DNA from: Haematobia irritans
Lineage: Eukaryota; Arthropoda; Insecta; Diptera; Muscidae
Direction of reading: 5' to 3'
Length of the DNA stretch: 64,000 nucleotides
Assembly: GCF_050003625.1 (NCBI RefSeq)
Contig: NC_134397.1
Location: 227,230,537 to 227,294,536 of the forward strand
The notes under the pieces were generated by a model that was not told where the DNA came from, did no database searches, and saw nothing but the letters and a program-made list of their open reading frames with translations. Positions 1-9,970 of this stretch are shown piece after piece. Every line of letters starts with the position of its first letter. Positions within the stretch are counted from its first letter, which is position 1. The translations under genes were made by a program, and so were the position numbers.

Positions 1-278
1 TCTCCTGATTTAGCTCCCAGTGACTTTTACTTGTTCCCAAATCTAAAAATATTCCATGCTGGCAAGCGTTTTACCTCAAATGAAGATGCAATTACAGTTG
101 TAAACCACTATTTTGAAGACCTTGAGAAAACTAGTTTAATCAAGGGATAGAATTGCTAGAAATGCATTGGACTAAGTGTATTGAAGTTTCAGAAGATTAT
201 ATTGAAAAATAAAAATATTTTTTAAAAATTGACTAGTCTCTTTCATTGATAGGCTAAGATGTTTCCGAACCGCCCTCG
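1..278 (+). pseudogene. 3' end of a mariner-family transposon
   Basis: The first frame opens with SPDLAPSDFYLFPNLK, the third catalytic-aspartate region of a mariner (DD34D) transposase. It reads to a TAG at 148-150. The downstream sequence still resembles the usual C-terminus in another frame (IEKxK-like), so the reading frame is probably broken. After it, a terminal-repeat-like stretch ends in GTTTCCGAACCGCCCTCG at 278, followed by TA at 279-280, the expected target duplication. The 5' part lies outside the window. The residues differ clearly from the Himar1-like copies elsewhere here, so this is another mariner subfamily. Confidence 0.75.
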
Positions 279-414
279 TAAGATTAATCACCTAATAATT
301 GACAAAATACCTTTTGAGTCTTTTTAGACGAATTGCTTCACGCAATCGAGGCATAACGCTCAAATAATATTCCTAATTGACAGTTTGGCCTTATGGAAGG
401 AATTCATAGAGCGA

Positions 415-420
415 TATAAA
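415..420 (+). promoter_or_regulatory. TATA box of the first Kazal-like gene
   Basis: TATAAA lies 60 bases before the ATG at 480, which leaves room for a start site about 30 bases downstream and a short 5' leader. The third Kazal gene has a similarly placed TATAAAA. Confidence 0.45.
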
Positions 421-479
421 TCCGCGAAGTTTATATTTGAAATTAATTAATTAAAATTAATTGAACATTATTATACAAA

Positions 480-748
480 ATGCGTTTCTTTATTGTCTTC
501 ATTGCCATATTGGCACTTATGTGCTCCTCGGTAAACAGCCACAGAGGCAAAAGGGAGACCAAACCGCTATGCGCTGATTTGAATAATGGATCTGTGCCCT
601 TCGACAACGATTGTATTATGGAATAATGGACTTGCGTTAGAAATGATCGTACGTTATTTTTATTCTAATCGCTATCGTATAATGTGTAACTCTATTTTTT
701 TCAGCTTGCAAAATTATTGGCTTGAAGAGTGGCGCTTGTCCCTACTAA
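480..748 (+). pseudogene. Small secreted Kazal-like protein gene 1, with in-frame stop
   Basis: Exon 1 is 480-648, the intron is 649-704 (GTACGT...TTTTTTTCAG) and exon 2 is 705-748. Residues 1-20 (MRFFIVFIAILALMCSSVNS) form a signal peptide, followed by a basic HRGKRE stretch. The mature part ends like the Kazal C-terminal half: an F-DN-DC segment, Cys six residues later, then a GxC end. The frame is stopped by TAA at 624-626, although coding-like sequence resumes directly after it. The splice phase (phase 1) matches the other two Kazal genes here, which supports homology. The usual first two Kazal cysteines are absent and one extra Cys is present. AATAAA at 756-761 is a plausible polyadenylation signal. 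I call it a pseudogene or a stop-bearing allele. A sequencing error or a truncated 48-residue product remain possible. Confidence 0.6.
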
Positions 749-820
749 TATTTTAAATAAACTCAAACAAATTTCGAAATTATTTCAGTGAAGTATCAAA
801 TATGAAACTTCAGGATAAAT

Positions 821-1116
821 GTGGTAAAAAATAATATATATATATTTTTTTTTTTTTTAGTATATGCTATATTTATGACAATGGAAACCAATAACTTTCC
901 AACAGATAACCACGAAACACTAGTTTACACAGAAAATTTGATGAGAGGTGACTTTTTTATATATTTTCATCTGCTGAATTGTAAAATTAAGGCTAAAGAT
1001 TTATGGAACTGTTTGAACCAACAAAGAACCACACTTGAACCTTCTATAAAAAGCGTTTACATTGATAGCCGGCTTATGCCGAAATAAATTCGTACAAACA
1101 TATCTCCTGTCCTTTG
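821..1116. other. No recognisable gene
   Basis: A short open frame (821-1087) has no recognisable domain and begins in a TA/T-rich run. I see nothing I can support here. Confidence 0.4.
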
Positions 1117-1153
1117 CCAACTGCACTCAAATCATCGATTTGAGTGCAGTTGG
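1117..1153. repeat. Perfect 37-bp palindrome
   Basis: Two 17-base arms (CCAACTGCACTCAAATC and its exact complement) flank the 3-base centre ATC. Confidence 0.85.
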
Positions 1154-1186
1154 TTGGGTTTATTTTGAGCGTGCTTCCTCTTTTTT

Positions 1187-1391
1187 CATTCGTTTTGTTA
1201 TTGTTGGTTTTGTTCTTTAATCATTGTTTTTGTTTTTGATTTCAGCTTAAAACCATAAATTTGACAAACATTATTTTCCTCTGTTGGTTAAGCTACACTT
1301 CTAGTTTAGTCAATCAATGGTTTTAAGCTGAAATCAAAAACAACAACAATGATTAAAGAACAAAACCAACAATAACAAACCAAAACGAATG
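1187..1391. repeat. Fold-back repeat with about 70-bp arms
   Basis: The arm at 1187-1256 (starting CATTCGTTTTGTTATTG) returns as its near-perfect complement at 1316-1391 (ending AAAACGAATG), around a 60-base loop. It directly abuts the 29-bp minisatellite. It is probably a terminal part of a fold-back or MITE-type element. I do not recognise the family. Confidence 0.75.
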
Positions 1392-2320
1392 AAATAAAAT
1401 TTTAGTAAAATTTTCTATGGAAATAAAATTTTGGCAAAATTTTCTATATAAATAAAATTTTGACAAAATTTTCTATAGAAATAAAAGTTGAACAAAATTT
1501 TCTATAGAAATAAAATATGGACAAAATTTTCTTTACAATTAAAATTTTTAAATAAATAAAATTTTCACAATATTTTATATAGATATAAAATTTTGACAAA
1601 AATTTCTAGAGAAATAACATTTTTACAAAATTTTCTTTGCAAATAAAATTTTGATAATATTTTCTATAGAAAAAAAAAATTTAATTTTCTATAATAATAA
1701 AATTTTGACAAAATTTTCTATAGAAATAAAAGTTTGACAAAATTTTCTATAGAAATAAAAGTTTGACAAAATTCTCTATAGAAATAACATTTTGACAAAA
1801 TTTTCTATAGAAATAAAATTTTGACAAAATGTTCTATAGAAATAAAATTTTGACAAAATTTTCTATAGAAATAAAATTTTGACAAAATTTTCTATAGAAA
1901 TAAAATTTTGACAAAATTTTCTATGAAATAAAATTTTGACAAAATTTTCTATAGAAATAAAATTTTGGCAAAATTTTCTATAGAAATAAAATGTTGACAA
2001 AATTTTCTATAGAAATAAAATTTTGACAAAATTTTCTATAGAAATAAAATTTTGACAAAATTTTCTATAGAAATAAATTTTTGACAAAATTTTCTATAGA
2101 AATTAAATTTTGACCAAATTTTCTATAGAAATAAAATTTTTACAAATTTTTCAATAGAAATAAAATTTTGACAAAATTTTCTATAGAAATGAAATTTTGG
2201 TTATTATTTTTTGCCACGACCCAGTATATATAATTTATGAGGTCTTAGAACAATATTTCGATGTGTTACACACAGAATGACAAAGTTAATATACCCCCAT
2301 CCTATGGTGGAGAGTATAAA
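1392..2320 (-). mobile_element. DINE-1/Helentron-like element, 5' end plus minisatellite
   Basis: About 28 degenerate copies of a 29-bp unit (core TTTTGACAAAATTTTCTATA) fill 1392-2200. The minus-strand 5' end of the DINE-like family follows at 2215-2320: CACGACCCAG, a GAGGTCTTAGAACAATATTTCGA-like block, and the CCATCCTATGGTGGAGAGTA subterminal repeat. The 153-bp units and the 3' hairpin end are absent, so this is a deletion derivative. Confidence 0.7.
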
Positions 2321-2618
2321 AAAAAAAAACAAAAAATGCTAAAAACACTGCAATATTTGATTGATACCGATAACAACAACAAATACATACTTAGTGAATC
2401 GGATTGTTATCAACTAACTAGAGGTGGAGTTCAATGGGAAATAGACAAGCCCTAGTACCAATCACCAAAGTGTTATCAATTAATATGGCCTAAAAACAAA
2501 TACGCGTTTGTCTATTAAACTGAATTCGTTGATAGTAAAATGTTTGACAATTTATTCTAGTAATTTTAGTAGTTCAAACAAATCGTATATTTTCGCAGTA
2601 AATTTAATTTCGCACAAT

Positions 2619-2905
2619 ATGCAATTCAAGGAAATTTTTATTTTTATTGCTCTAACCTTATTTGCCACAGTTTATGGTGCCTGTGTGCCTGAATGTCCAT
2701 TGGATTATAGTCAAGTATGTGGACAATTACCAGATGGTAAAAAGGTTACCTATGTTAATTCATGCAGAATGAGATTTGAAGCCTGTAGGACTGGCAAAGG
2801 TGAGTATGAGAGGTGATTTTTATTATAAAAAATTTTAAAATTTAGTTTTTTAAACAAAATTTTGCAGATATTATTCAAGTGAACAGAGGACCTTGTAAGA
2901 AGTAA
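2619..2905 (+). CDS. Secreted Kazal-type serine protease inhibitor-like protein (gene 2)
   Basis: Exon 1 is 2619-2799, the intron is 2800-2867 (GTGAGT...TTTTGCAG) and exon 2 is 2868-2905, giving 72 residues. Residues 1-20 (MQFKEIFIFIALTLFATVYG) are a clear signal peptide. One Kazal domain follows with six cysteines at 22, 26, 34, 49, 56 and 70 (spacing x3-x7-x14-x6-x13). It has the family signatures QVCG, TYVNSC and the final GPC. By Kazal numbering the reactive-site P1 residue, two after the second Cys, would be Leu28, suggesting a chymotrypsin- or elastase-like target; that is inference. I chose the ATG at 2619 because the signal peptide begins there; a longer in-phase start at 2508 would put 37 residues before it. 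Small single-Kazal proteins in flies are often saliva, gut or seminal-fluid products. Nothing here decides which. Confidence 0.85.
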
Positions 2906-3300
2906 TACACGGGAGATAATGGTTAATGGTGTTGTATGTGAAGATGTTACTGGTTATATTAAATTCTACAAATGGAAAATTTAATGCAAAATTGTTATTT
3001 TTTTCTGGTATCTTAAAGTACACTCGATATTTCCAATACGTGATATACACAAAAAATGTTAGTATACAAGGGTAGCCGGAAAAACAAATCGTTACTTGGA
3101 TGATTTTTTTGGCCAAAAACTATATCTGACAGAAAATTTGGCTTTGCTGAATCTGTATGCAAGAATTTTCTTTGAACACATTTCCTCGGGGGACAATACG
3201 AGGAGGCAAAAATCCTCGTATTCTCCCTTTGACCAAGAAATTCACCTGTATCAAATATCAACCAGTTTGGTCAAGTAAGAATGAGTTAACGTGGTAAGGT
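2906..3300. other. 3' flank, no recognisable gene
   Basis: AT-rich spacer. Short open frames on both strands overlap each other and show no domain or splice signals. Confidence 0.4.
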
Positions 3301-3304
3301 GAAC

Positions 3305-3595
3305 GGTCCAGTATACTAAAACCCTTGTTTTTAATTTACTTCATGGAAATTATTATGTTTTAGTTGCAATCCCTCCAATATGAGAAACTTTACTTGACTT
3401 TAATATTTTTTTTTTGTGCGTTAGTTAAATGAACGAAAAAACAGCGAAAAATTATACACGAATGAAGCATAATAGATTTAAATTCGTATTTCACAAAAAA
3501 TAATACAGAATTTCTTAAAATTTTATCACAAATGTGCTCATCATGAACTCTGTATGACACTAAAGAGATTTTTGCAATTGCAAATTCCAATTTTT
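3305..3595. mobile_element. Remnant of the CACTCAAAAAA-type MITE
   Basis: Blocks such as TTCATGGAAATTATTATGTTTTAG and GAACTCTGTATGACACTAAAG (shown partly) match, in order, the MITE at 43867-44382. Both ends are decayed. Confidence 0.55.
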
Positions 3596-4480
3596 TATAT
3601 TTTTTTATCTTTTATTTTTGTCATTCCGTTTGTAACACATCGAAATATCGACTTCTGACTATATAAAGTATACATATCTTGATTATTCTATGACTATATA
3701 ACCATGTTCGTCTGTCTGTTGTAAAAACGCTATAGCCTATAATAATGGCGCTTTCGTCCTGAAATTCGCTACAGATTAATTTTTGGTTGCAGGTAGGTCA
3801 TGTTCGAAGAAGTGCCATATCAGAGCAGGTTTTAATATAGCCCCGACTGCCCGATTTGGTGTTTTGGGTCTCTAAAAACCTTAGCTTTTATCCGATTTTC
3901 CACAGGTAGAAATCTGGGGTAGTTTTTATACAATTTTCTAGAAGCCCAAGAACTCCCGAATTAGTATCTTGGTTTTTTAGAAGCCGTAGTTGTTATCAGA
4001 TTTTCCAGAAAGCAGAAATCTGGAGTAGTTTTTATCCGATTTTCATGAAAGTCAAAATCTGGAGCTATTTTAGGACCACAAATAGGAGTGCCGAATGTGG
4101 TGTGTATCGGCCCATTTGACTTCTTGGACTTCTAGAAGTGACACTTAAAATTGATTTGTAGAGTTTTTTAGGACCACAAATAGCTGCGCCAAATCCGATT
4201 GATTTCTTGGGCTTCTAGAAACCGCAGTTTTTATTCGACTTTCCTGAAAATGGATATCTAGAGGTGGATATCACAAGTTCGTGTGTCGAATGTGGTAAGT
4301 ATGTCCAGGTTTTGGTATAGGCCCAATATAGACCGGTCTCCCGATTTGAATTTTGGGCTTCTGGAAATTCAATTTTAATCGATTTTCCTGAAAATTGACA
4401 ACTAGAGGTATTTTAGGTCCGATAGTTGTTCCGAATATGGTGGGTATTGGGTTTTATCCTATTTCCTTAAAATTGATGTA

Positions 4481-5748
4481 AAGGGTGATACGGTCAAAAT
4501 TTGGTCAATATAAACTTGACGTATTTCTTTCAATTTTGCATTTAAAAAACCTGAACACCCCTCATATTTTGATTTTGGAATTCATTCTTCAGTTGTCAAA
4601 ATGCCGTCCAAGCAAGAAGAGCAGCGTATCAAAATTTTGCTCGCGCATCGCGAAACTCCGAGCTACTTGCACGCAAAGCTGGCAAAATCGCTAAAAGTTG
4701 CCAAATCAACCGTTACAAATGTAATTAAAGTGTTTGGGGAACGTTTGTCGACAGCCAGTAAGTCTGGATCGGGGGGAAATCGAAAACCGGAAGCCGCTGA
4801 GACCACAAAGAGAGTTGCCGGTAGTTTCAAGCGAAACCCTAACCTCTCTCTCCGAGATGCCGCAAATAAGCTGGGTGTATCGTATACAACCGTGCATCGA
4901 CCCAAAAAAACGAGCCGGACTATCGACTTACAAGAAGGTAGTGACTCCAAATCGCGATGATAAACAAAATACGATGGCCAAAGCGCGATCCCGGAGGCTG
5001 TACACGACGATGCTGACGAAGTTTGACTGCGTGGTAATGGACGACGAAACCTACGTCAAAGCCGACTACAAGCAGCTTCCGGGACAGGAGTTTTATACGG
5101 CAAAAGGAAGGGGAAAGGTAGCAGATATTTTCAAGCACATAAAACTGTCAAAGTTCGCAAAGAAATATTTGGTTTGGCAAGCCATCTGTACGTGTGGCTT
5201 GAAAAGCAGCATTTTCATAGCTTCCGAGACTGTCAACCAAGAAATTTACGTGAAAGGGTGTTTGAATAAACGTCTGCTGCCTTTCCTGAAGAAACACAGT
5301 TGTTCCGTACTGTTTTGGCCGGATTTGGCATCTTGTCATTACGGTAAAAAGGCCATGGAGTGGTACGCCGCCAACAACGTGCAGGTGGTTCCCAAGGACA
5401 AGAACCCTCCCAACACGCCAGAGCTCCGCCCAATTGAGAAATACTGGGCTATTGTAAAGGGGAACCTAAAGAAGACCAAAACAACTGCTAAGGACGAGCA
5501 GCAGTTCAAGGCAAACTGGCTTTCTGCGGCGAAGAAGGTGGACAAGGTGGCTGTACAAAATCTGATGGCAGGTGTCAAGCGTGAGGCCCGGCAATTCGGA
5601 TTTGGAAAAGCGAAAGCCTAACTGAATATTTTTCCTGAATTTTATACTAATTGAACTTGAAAAAGAAATTTAATTTGATTTTTTAAGTAAACGATTTCAC
5701 CGATTTACACGCGTTTTCCCTTGACCAAATTTTGACCGTATCACCCTT
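4481..5748 (+). mobile_element. DD37E Tc1/mariner-superfamily transposon, nearly intact
   Basis: Perfect 28-bp terminal inverted repeats (starting AAGGGTGATACGGTCAAAAT) lie at 4481-4508 and 5721-5748. TA duplications flank the 1,268-bp element at 4479-4480 and 5749-5750. It carries one transposase gene with a single frameshift and sits inside an older DINE-like repeat. Its GC content is higher than its surroundings. Perfect terminal repeats suggest a recent insertion. Confidence 0.9.
4601..5621 (+). pseudogene. DD37E transposase with one frameshift
   Basis: Two overlapping frames (from 4601, and on to 5621) join across a run of seven A at 4904-4910. One A too many explains the break, and without it the product is about 339 residues. 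An N-terminal helix-turn-helix region (MPSKQEEQRIKIL..., then LSLRDAANKLGVSYTTVHR) is followed by the catalytic core. First Asp lies in VVMDDETYVKAD, second Asp in FWPDLASCHYG, and the Glu in ELRPIEKYW. There are 37 residues between second Asp and Glu, which defines the DD37E group known from mosquitoes and other Diptera. All three catalytic residues are present, so the frameshift is the only visible defect. It could be a recent mutation or a sequencing error. Confidence 0.85.
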
Positions 5749-6690
5749 TATAGACGTTTTTAAGGACAATGTGTTGTGTGCATCGGCCCATGATTTGGTA
5801 TAAGCATCATCTCACATCTCCCGATATGACTTCTTGGGTTTCTGGAAATCCCAATTTAACCGATTTTTCTGAAAATGTATAATTATAGATATTTTTGGTC
5901 CGAAAATAGTTGTACCATATATGGTGGGTATAGATCCATGGTTTAGTATAGCTTCCATATAGTCCAATCTCTCATTTTTTCCAATTTGCCTGATATTAAC
6001 CACAAATACTTGTGTCGAATTCAGTTTTATCCGTCGATTATTTAGTAAAGGCTCCATATAGACCAATGTCCCGATTTCACTTCTTGAGGGAATAGAGAGC
6101 ACACTGTTCATCCAAATTGCTCGAAAATAAAAGTACAATTTGCAGGTTTTACATTTAGAATAATGAGGGTAAAAATCTACCAAATTAAGATTTCAAATCA
6201 AAGCTTTATTGCATCATTTTCATGCAGACTTACACAAGATGTTTAAGATTTTTCTAAAAATCAAAGAAAAATGGTTTCTCTAAATCTCTATATGTTGGAG
6301 ATTTAGAGGAAAGCGTATCATTTGAACCGATCTTCTTCCATATGGAAAAGGGCTTTCTATTATATTTGATTCATGGTGATGGGTAAGATTCGACTCGGAT
6401 TTGGTGAAACATACTTTCCTAATTAGATCTCTTGAAAGTGAACTGTTCTTCATAAAGTTGATTAACCTAGATTCTATAAATTTGTATAGGATTAGCATAT
6501 AGGTCTGATGGACCATTTCAACAATTATATTCATATACGGTCTCGAGACAAAATCAAAATCAAATCAGGTCTACATGGGGCCCATGTTTAAATGAACAGC
6601 GAAGTTTACCAATAACGGTCCATATGAGGGCTATATCGAAATATGAACCGATTTAAACGTTATTCGCCATACTTCTTTGTGACTAAAAAA

Positions 6691-7200
6691 TAAATATAGA
6701 TTACAAATCAGATGAAAATTGAGGCTTCTATATTTTCAAGAGTTTATGTTATTAGTTGTAACCTACTGGGACTCTACTAGGGTAAAACAAGAAGTTCATA
6801 TATTTCGAATATGGATAAAAGGCCTCAAAATGCATTTAACAATTGTCGAAGTTCATAAAGAGAACTATCATATGGATTCACTCACAAATATAAAGTTCTC
6901 TTTGTCCTTCCCTAATATAGCGCCTGTATAATTTACATCAATGACCTGATGAGATTTTGTTATCTTATGTTAAACAAAAATCTTTTTACTTTTAGAATCA
7001 TTGAACTTTGAACAAAAGTTGTATACAAATTGATTTACTACAATCTCCGCAACTTAATAGATTCTATGTAAATATACAATTACTTTGGGATTTTCCAACT
7101 TGCATAGATTACAATGTAGCCGGGCTAGTCTAAAACCTTATCTCGTCATATTGACATACTTGCATTATTCAATATTGAATTAGTGTCAAAAAGATTTTGC
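6691..7200. other. Upstream region of Kazal gene 3
   Basis: AT-rich sequence with one undomained open frame (6719-6931). I see no element boundary or gene here. Confidence 0.35.
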
Positions 7201-7207
7201 TATAAAA
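7201..7207 (+). promoter_or_regulatory. TATA box of Kazal gene 3
   Basis: TATAAAA lies 78 bases before the ATG at 7279. A CACACTACAGTATTC stretch about 25-30 bases downstream could hold the start site. Confidence 0.5.
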
Positions 7208-7278
7208 TCTCCAACTGTTTTACGATCACACTACAGTATTCTTGGATTACTCATCTCATTTGGAGATTAATAGACGAA

Positions 7279-7583
7279 ATGCGATTTTTCGGAATATTCT
7301 TAATTTCATTGATGATCATCTCATTGGTTTTAGCCGGGGATCCATGTTCGAGGCGCTGTAGTAGAGAATTTGATCATGTATGTGGTAAATATCCAGATGG
7401 TCATTCTGAAACATTTTCCAATCCTTGTGTAATGGAAATGATGGCATGTGAAGAAAAAACAAGTAAGTAAATGAATCCATTCGAATATTTAGATATGTTT
7501 TTATATTATCATTACTTTTTTCTGACATTTTAGCAATTACTGAACTACATAAAGGTTTTTGTGAACGTGAAGCTTTAGAATAA
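7279..7583 (+). CDS. Secreted Kazal-type serine protease inhibitor-like protein (gene 3)
   Basis: Exon 1 is 7279-7462, the intron is 7463-7533 (GTAAGT...CATTTTAG) and exon 2 is 7534-7583, giving 77 residues. Residues 1-20 (MRFFGIFLISLMIISLVLAG) form a signal peptide. The Kazal domain has cysteines at 23, 27, 35, 50, 57 and 71, exactly the spacing of gene 2. It shows HVCG, the PDG turn, TFSNPC and a GFC end. The inferred P1 residue is Arg29, so a trypsin-like protease would be the natural target, unlike Leu in gene 2. The start follows the signal peptide; an upstream extension from 7183 would bury it. AATAAA at 7645-7650 is the probable polyadenylation signal. With genes 1 and 2 it forms a same-strand paralogue cluster that transposons have spread apart. 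Confidence 0.87.
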
Positions 7584-8433
7584 GTTCTTATAATATAATT
7601 TCTTTAAAATTAAAATGAATTGGACATAAGAACATAATTTACAAAATAAAAGATAATTTTTATAGGTTTTTGCGTTGGCTCTTGATTTGGTGTGGAGGAG
7701 AGTATTATAAATCCCTATATAGATTTGTTTGACCCAAGAAGTTTCCGACAAAAACGTCTGTGTGGACTATTTTGTACTCAGTACTAAGTTTATTCCCTTA
7801 TAACGTTGGTATTATGTACAGCAAACAGGTGCATCGTATTAGTTCAAACAACTTTAGCTTTATGTGTTGGGTGGGCGTAGTAATTCGTTATATTAATTGA
7901 TAATTTTATTTCCCTCTAGATTGCCACATCATGTATATCAGTACGTCCTCAAATAGTAATTAAACAGCTTTATATACGGCTCCGAAAGGGGGTATCCTCC
8001 GCGCGGACATCGATTACATGCCTAAAATATTTCCACCCACGTTATCTCTTGATAAGAGTGATTGTTTTACATAAAAATTAAAAACTATAACCTTACCCAA
8101 AAAAACAGCGGCTTTCCAACGAATAGTGGAACTTGAGACTTTAATAAAATTGTCATCGGCAAACCCTCGGTTTCGGTCTGTATTTCAGTGTAGATATTTT
8201 CGGATCTCGGACAAACCAATTCTACCTTTAGTATAGTTGGATAATTCCGGATGGACGTAGTTCATTGGAATTAATTACTTTAAGGAACTTCGGGAACTAG
8301 TTCCAGCTCTTTTGATTTTCTAGTTCAACAGTTCCTTCTGCTGGCTTATATGGCTTGCGAAATATTTGCCCGTTACGCTATATGAAAACTATATCCAGCT
8401 ATTAGACATATATTTACATAGATAACGAAATTG
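7584..8433. other. No recognisable gene
   Basis: It holds the 3' flank of Kazal gene 3 and anonymous sequence. A GGAACTTCGGGAACTAGTTCC-like palindromic patch lies near 8284, and CCTCCGCGCGGACATCGATT lies near 7997. I see no open frame with a domain. Confidence 0.4.
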
Positions 8434-8673
8434 AACAAGTATATACGGCCGTAAGTTCGGCCAGGCCGAATCTTATGTACCCTCCACCATGGATTGCGTA
8501 GGAACTTCTACTAAAGGCTGTCATCCACAATCGAATTACTTGGGTTGCGATAACACTTGCCGATGGCAAGGTATCGTAAAACTTTTTAACACTGTCTTCT
8601 AAATTGTAAGTTAGTCCATAAGGGGTATATATTAAACAAAAAAAAGGCCGATTAAATACGTATATAATTCAGT

Positions 8674-9085
8674 TTGACAAAATTTTCTATAGAAATAAAA
8701 TGTTGACAAAATTTTCTATAGAAATAAAAACTTGACAAAATTTTCTATAGAAATAAAATGTTGACAAAATTTTCTATAGCAATAAAATCTTGACAAAATT
8801 TTCTATAGAAATAAAATGTTGACAAAGTTTTCTATAGAAATAAAATGTTGACAAAATGTTCTATAGAAATAAAATGTTGACAAAATTGTCTATAGAAATA
8901 AAATGTTGACAAAATTTTCTACAGAAATAATTTTTTTACAAAATTTTCTATAGAAATAAAATTTTGACAAAATTTTCTATGGAAATAAAATGTTGACAAA
9001 CATTGATATAGAAATAAACTTTTTACAAAACTTTCTATAGAAATGGAATTTTGACAAAACTTTCTATAGTAATAAAATTTGACAA
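8674..9085. repeat. 29-bp minisatellite inside the DINE-like element
   Basis: About 14 degenerate copies of a unit with core TTGACAAAATTTTCTATAGA. Several carry TGTTGAC in place of TTTTGAC. Confidence 0.85.
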
Positions 9086-9089
9086 TTTT

Positions 9090-9690
9090 TACATGGCTGT
9101 TAGAGGCCATATACTAACGAAATGTACCAAATTTCAACCGTATCGGATGACTTTTGCTCCTCCAAGAGGCTCCGGAGGTCAAATCTGGGGATCGGTTTAT
9201 ATGGGAGCTATATATAATTATGGACCGATGTGGACCAATTTTTGCATGCTTGTTAGAGACCGTATACTAACATCAAGTACCCAATTTCAAACGGATCGGA
9301 TGAATTTTGCCCCTCCAAGAGGCTCCGGAGGTCAAATCTGGGGATCGGTTTATATGGGAGCTATATATAATTATGGACCGATATGGACCAGTTTTTGCAT
9401 GGTTGTTAGAGACCATATACTAACATCAGGTACCAAATTTCAACCGGATCGGATGAATTTTGCCCCTCCAAGAGGCTCCGGAGGTCAAATCTGGGGATCG
9501 GTTTATATGGGGGCTATATATAATTATGGACCGATATGGACCAATTTTTGCATGGTTGTTAGAGACCGTATACTTAGACCACGTACCAAATTTCAACCGG
9601 ATCGGATGAATTTTGCTGCTCCGGAAGGCTCCGCAAGCCAAATTTGGGGATCGGTTTATATGGGGGCTATACGTAAACGTGGGCCGATAT
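9090..9690. repeat. Tandem 153-bp repeat units of the DINE-like element
   Basis: AAATCTGGGGATCGG recurs at 9181, 9334 and 9487, a 153-base period. The period is a multiple of three and the units lack stops, so long repetitive open frames (9051-9932 and antisense 9426-9641) arise. I regard these as non-coding. Confidence 0.85.
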
Positions 9691-9970
9691 GGCCCATTTT
9701 CAATACCATCCGACCTACATCAATAACAACTACTTGTGCCAAGTTTCAAGTCGATAGCTTGTTTCGTTCGGAAGTTAGCGTGATTTCCACAGACGGACGG
9801 ACAGCCGGACAGACGGACAGACGGACGGACGGACGGACATGCTTAGATCGACTCAGAATTTCACCACGACCCAGAATATATATACTTTATGGGGTCTTAG
9901 AGCAATATTTCGATGTGTTACAAACGGAATGACAAAGTTAATATACCCCCATCCTATGGTGGAGGGTATA

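Larger units (their letters stand above)
3610..6690 (+). mobile_element. Old DINE-like element split by a DD37E transposon
   Basis: It begins with the family's 5' block (GTCATTCCGTTTGTAACACATCGAAATAT type) at 3621. It continues with degenerate repeats of the form 'CCGATTT..CTTCTTGG.CTTCTAG' up to 4480. After the DD37E element the same repeat continues from 5750 with 'CCCGATATGACTTCTTGG' and decays beyond about 6200. It is much more diverged than the copies at 22 or 61 kb, so it is an older subfamily. The end coordinate is approximate. Confidence 0.55.
8434..9970 (-). mobile_element. DINE-1/Helentron-like element, near full length
   Basis: Read on the minus strand it starts TATACCCTCCACCATAGGAT and has GACCCCATAAAGTATATATA and (GTCC)n. 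It then has four units of 153 bp, a 29-bp minisatellite, the complementary subterminal repeat CCATGGTGGAGGGTACATAA, hairpin TTCGGCCTGGCCGAA, and ends GGCCGTATATACTTGTT. The 5' block resembles the Drosophila INE-1/DINE-1 sequence as I remember it, and subterminal repeats with a 3' hairpin fit Helentron-associated elements. It encodes no transposase. The 3.5-kb duplication at 9290-16323 begins inside its repeats. Confidence 0.8.

Noticed and set aside
2508..2618. N-terminal extension of Kazal gene 2
   Set aside because: It would place 37 residues before an obvious signal peptide. The ATG at 2619 gives a standard secreted protein.
4734..5621. A separate 295-residue gene starting at 4734
   Set aside because: Its first 60 residues are the out-of-frame reading of the DD37E transposase N-terminus. 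The true gene starts at 4601 with a frameshift near 4904-4910.
9051..9932. 293-residue open frame with repeats, and its duplicate at 12816-13370
   Set aside because: It is the 153-bp repeat of a DINE-like element read in an open frame. Antisense frames are equally open, and similar frames recur in all copies.
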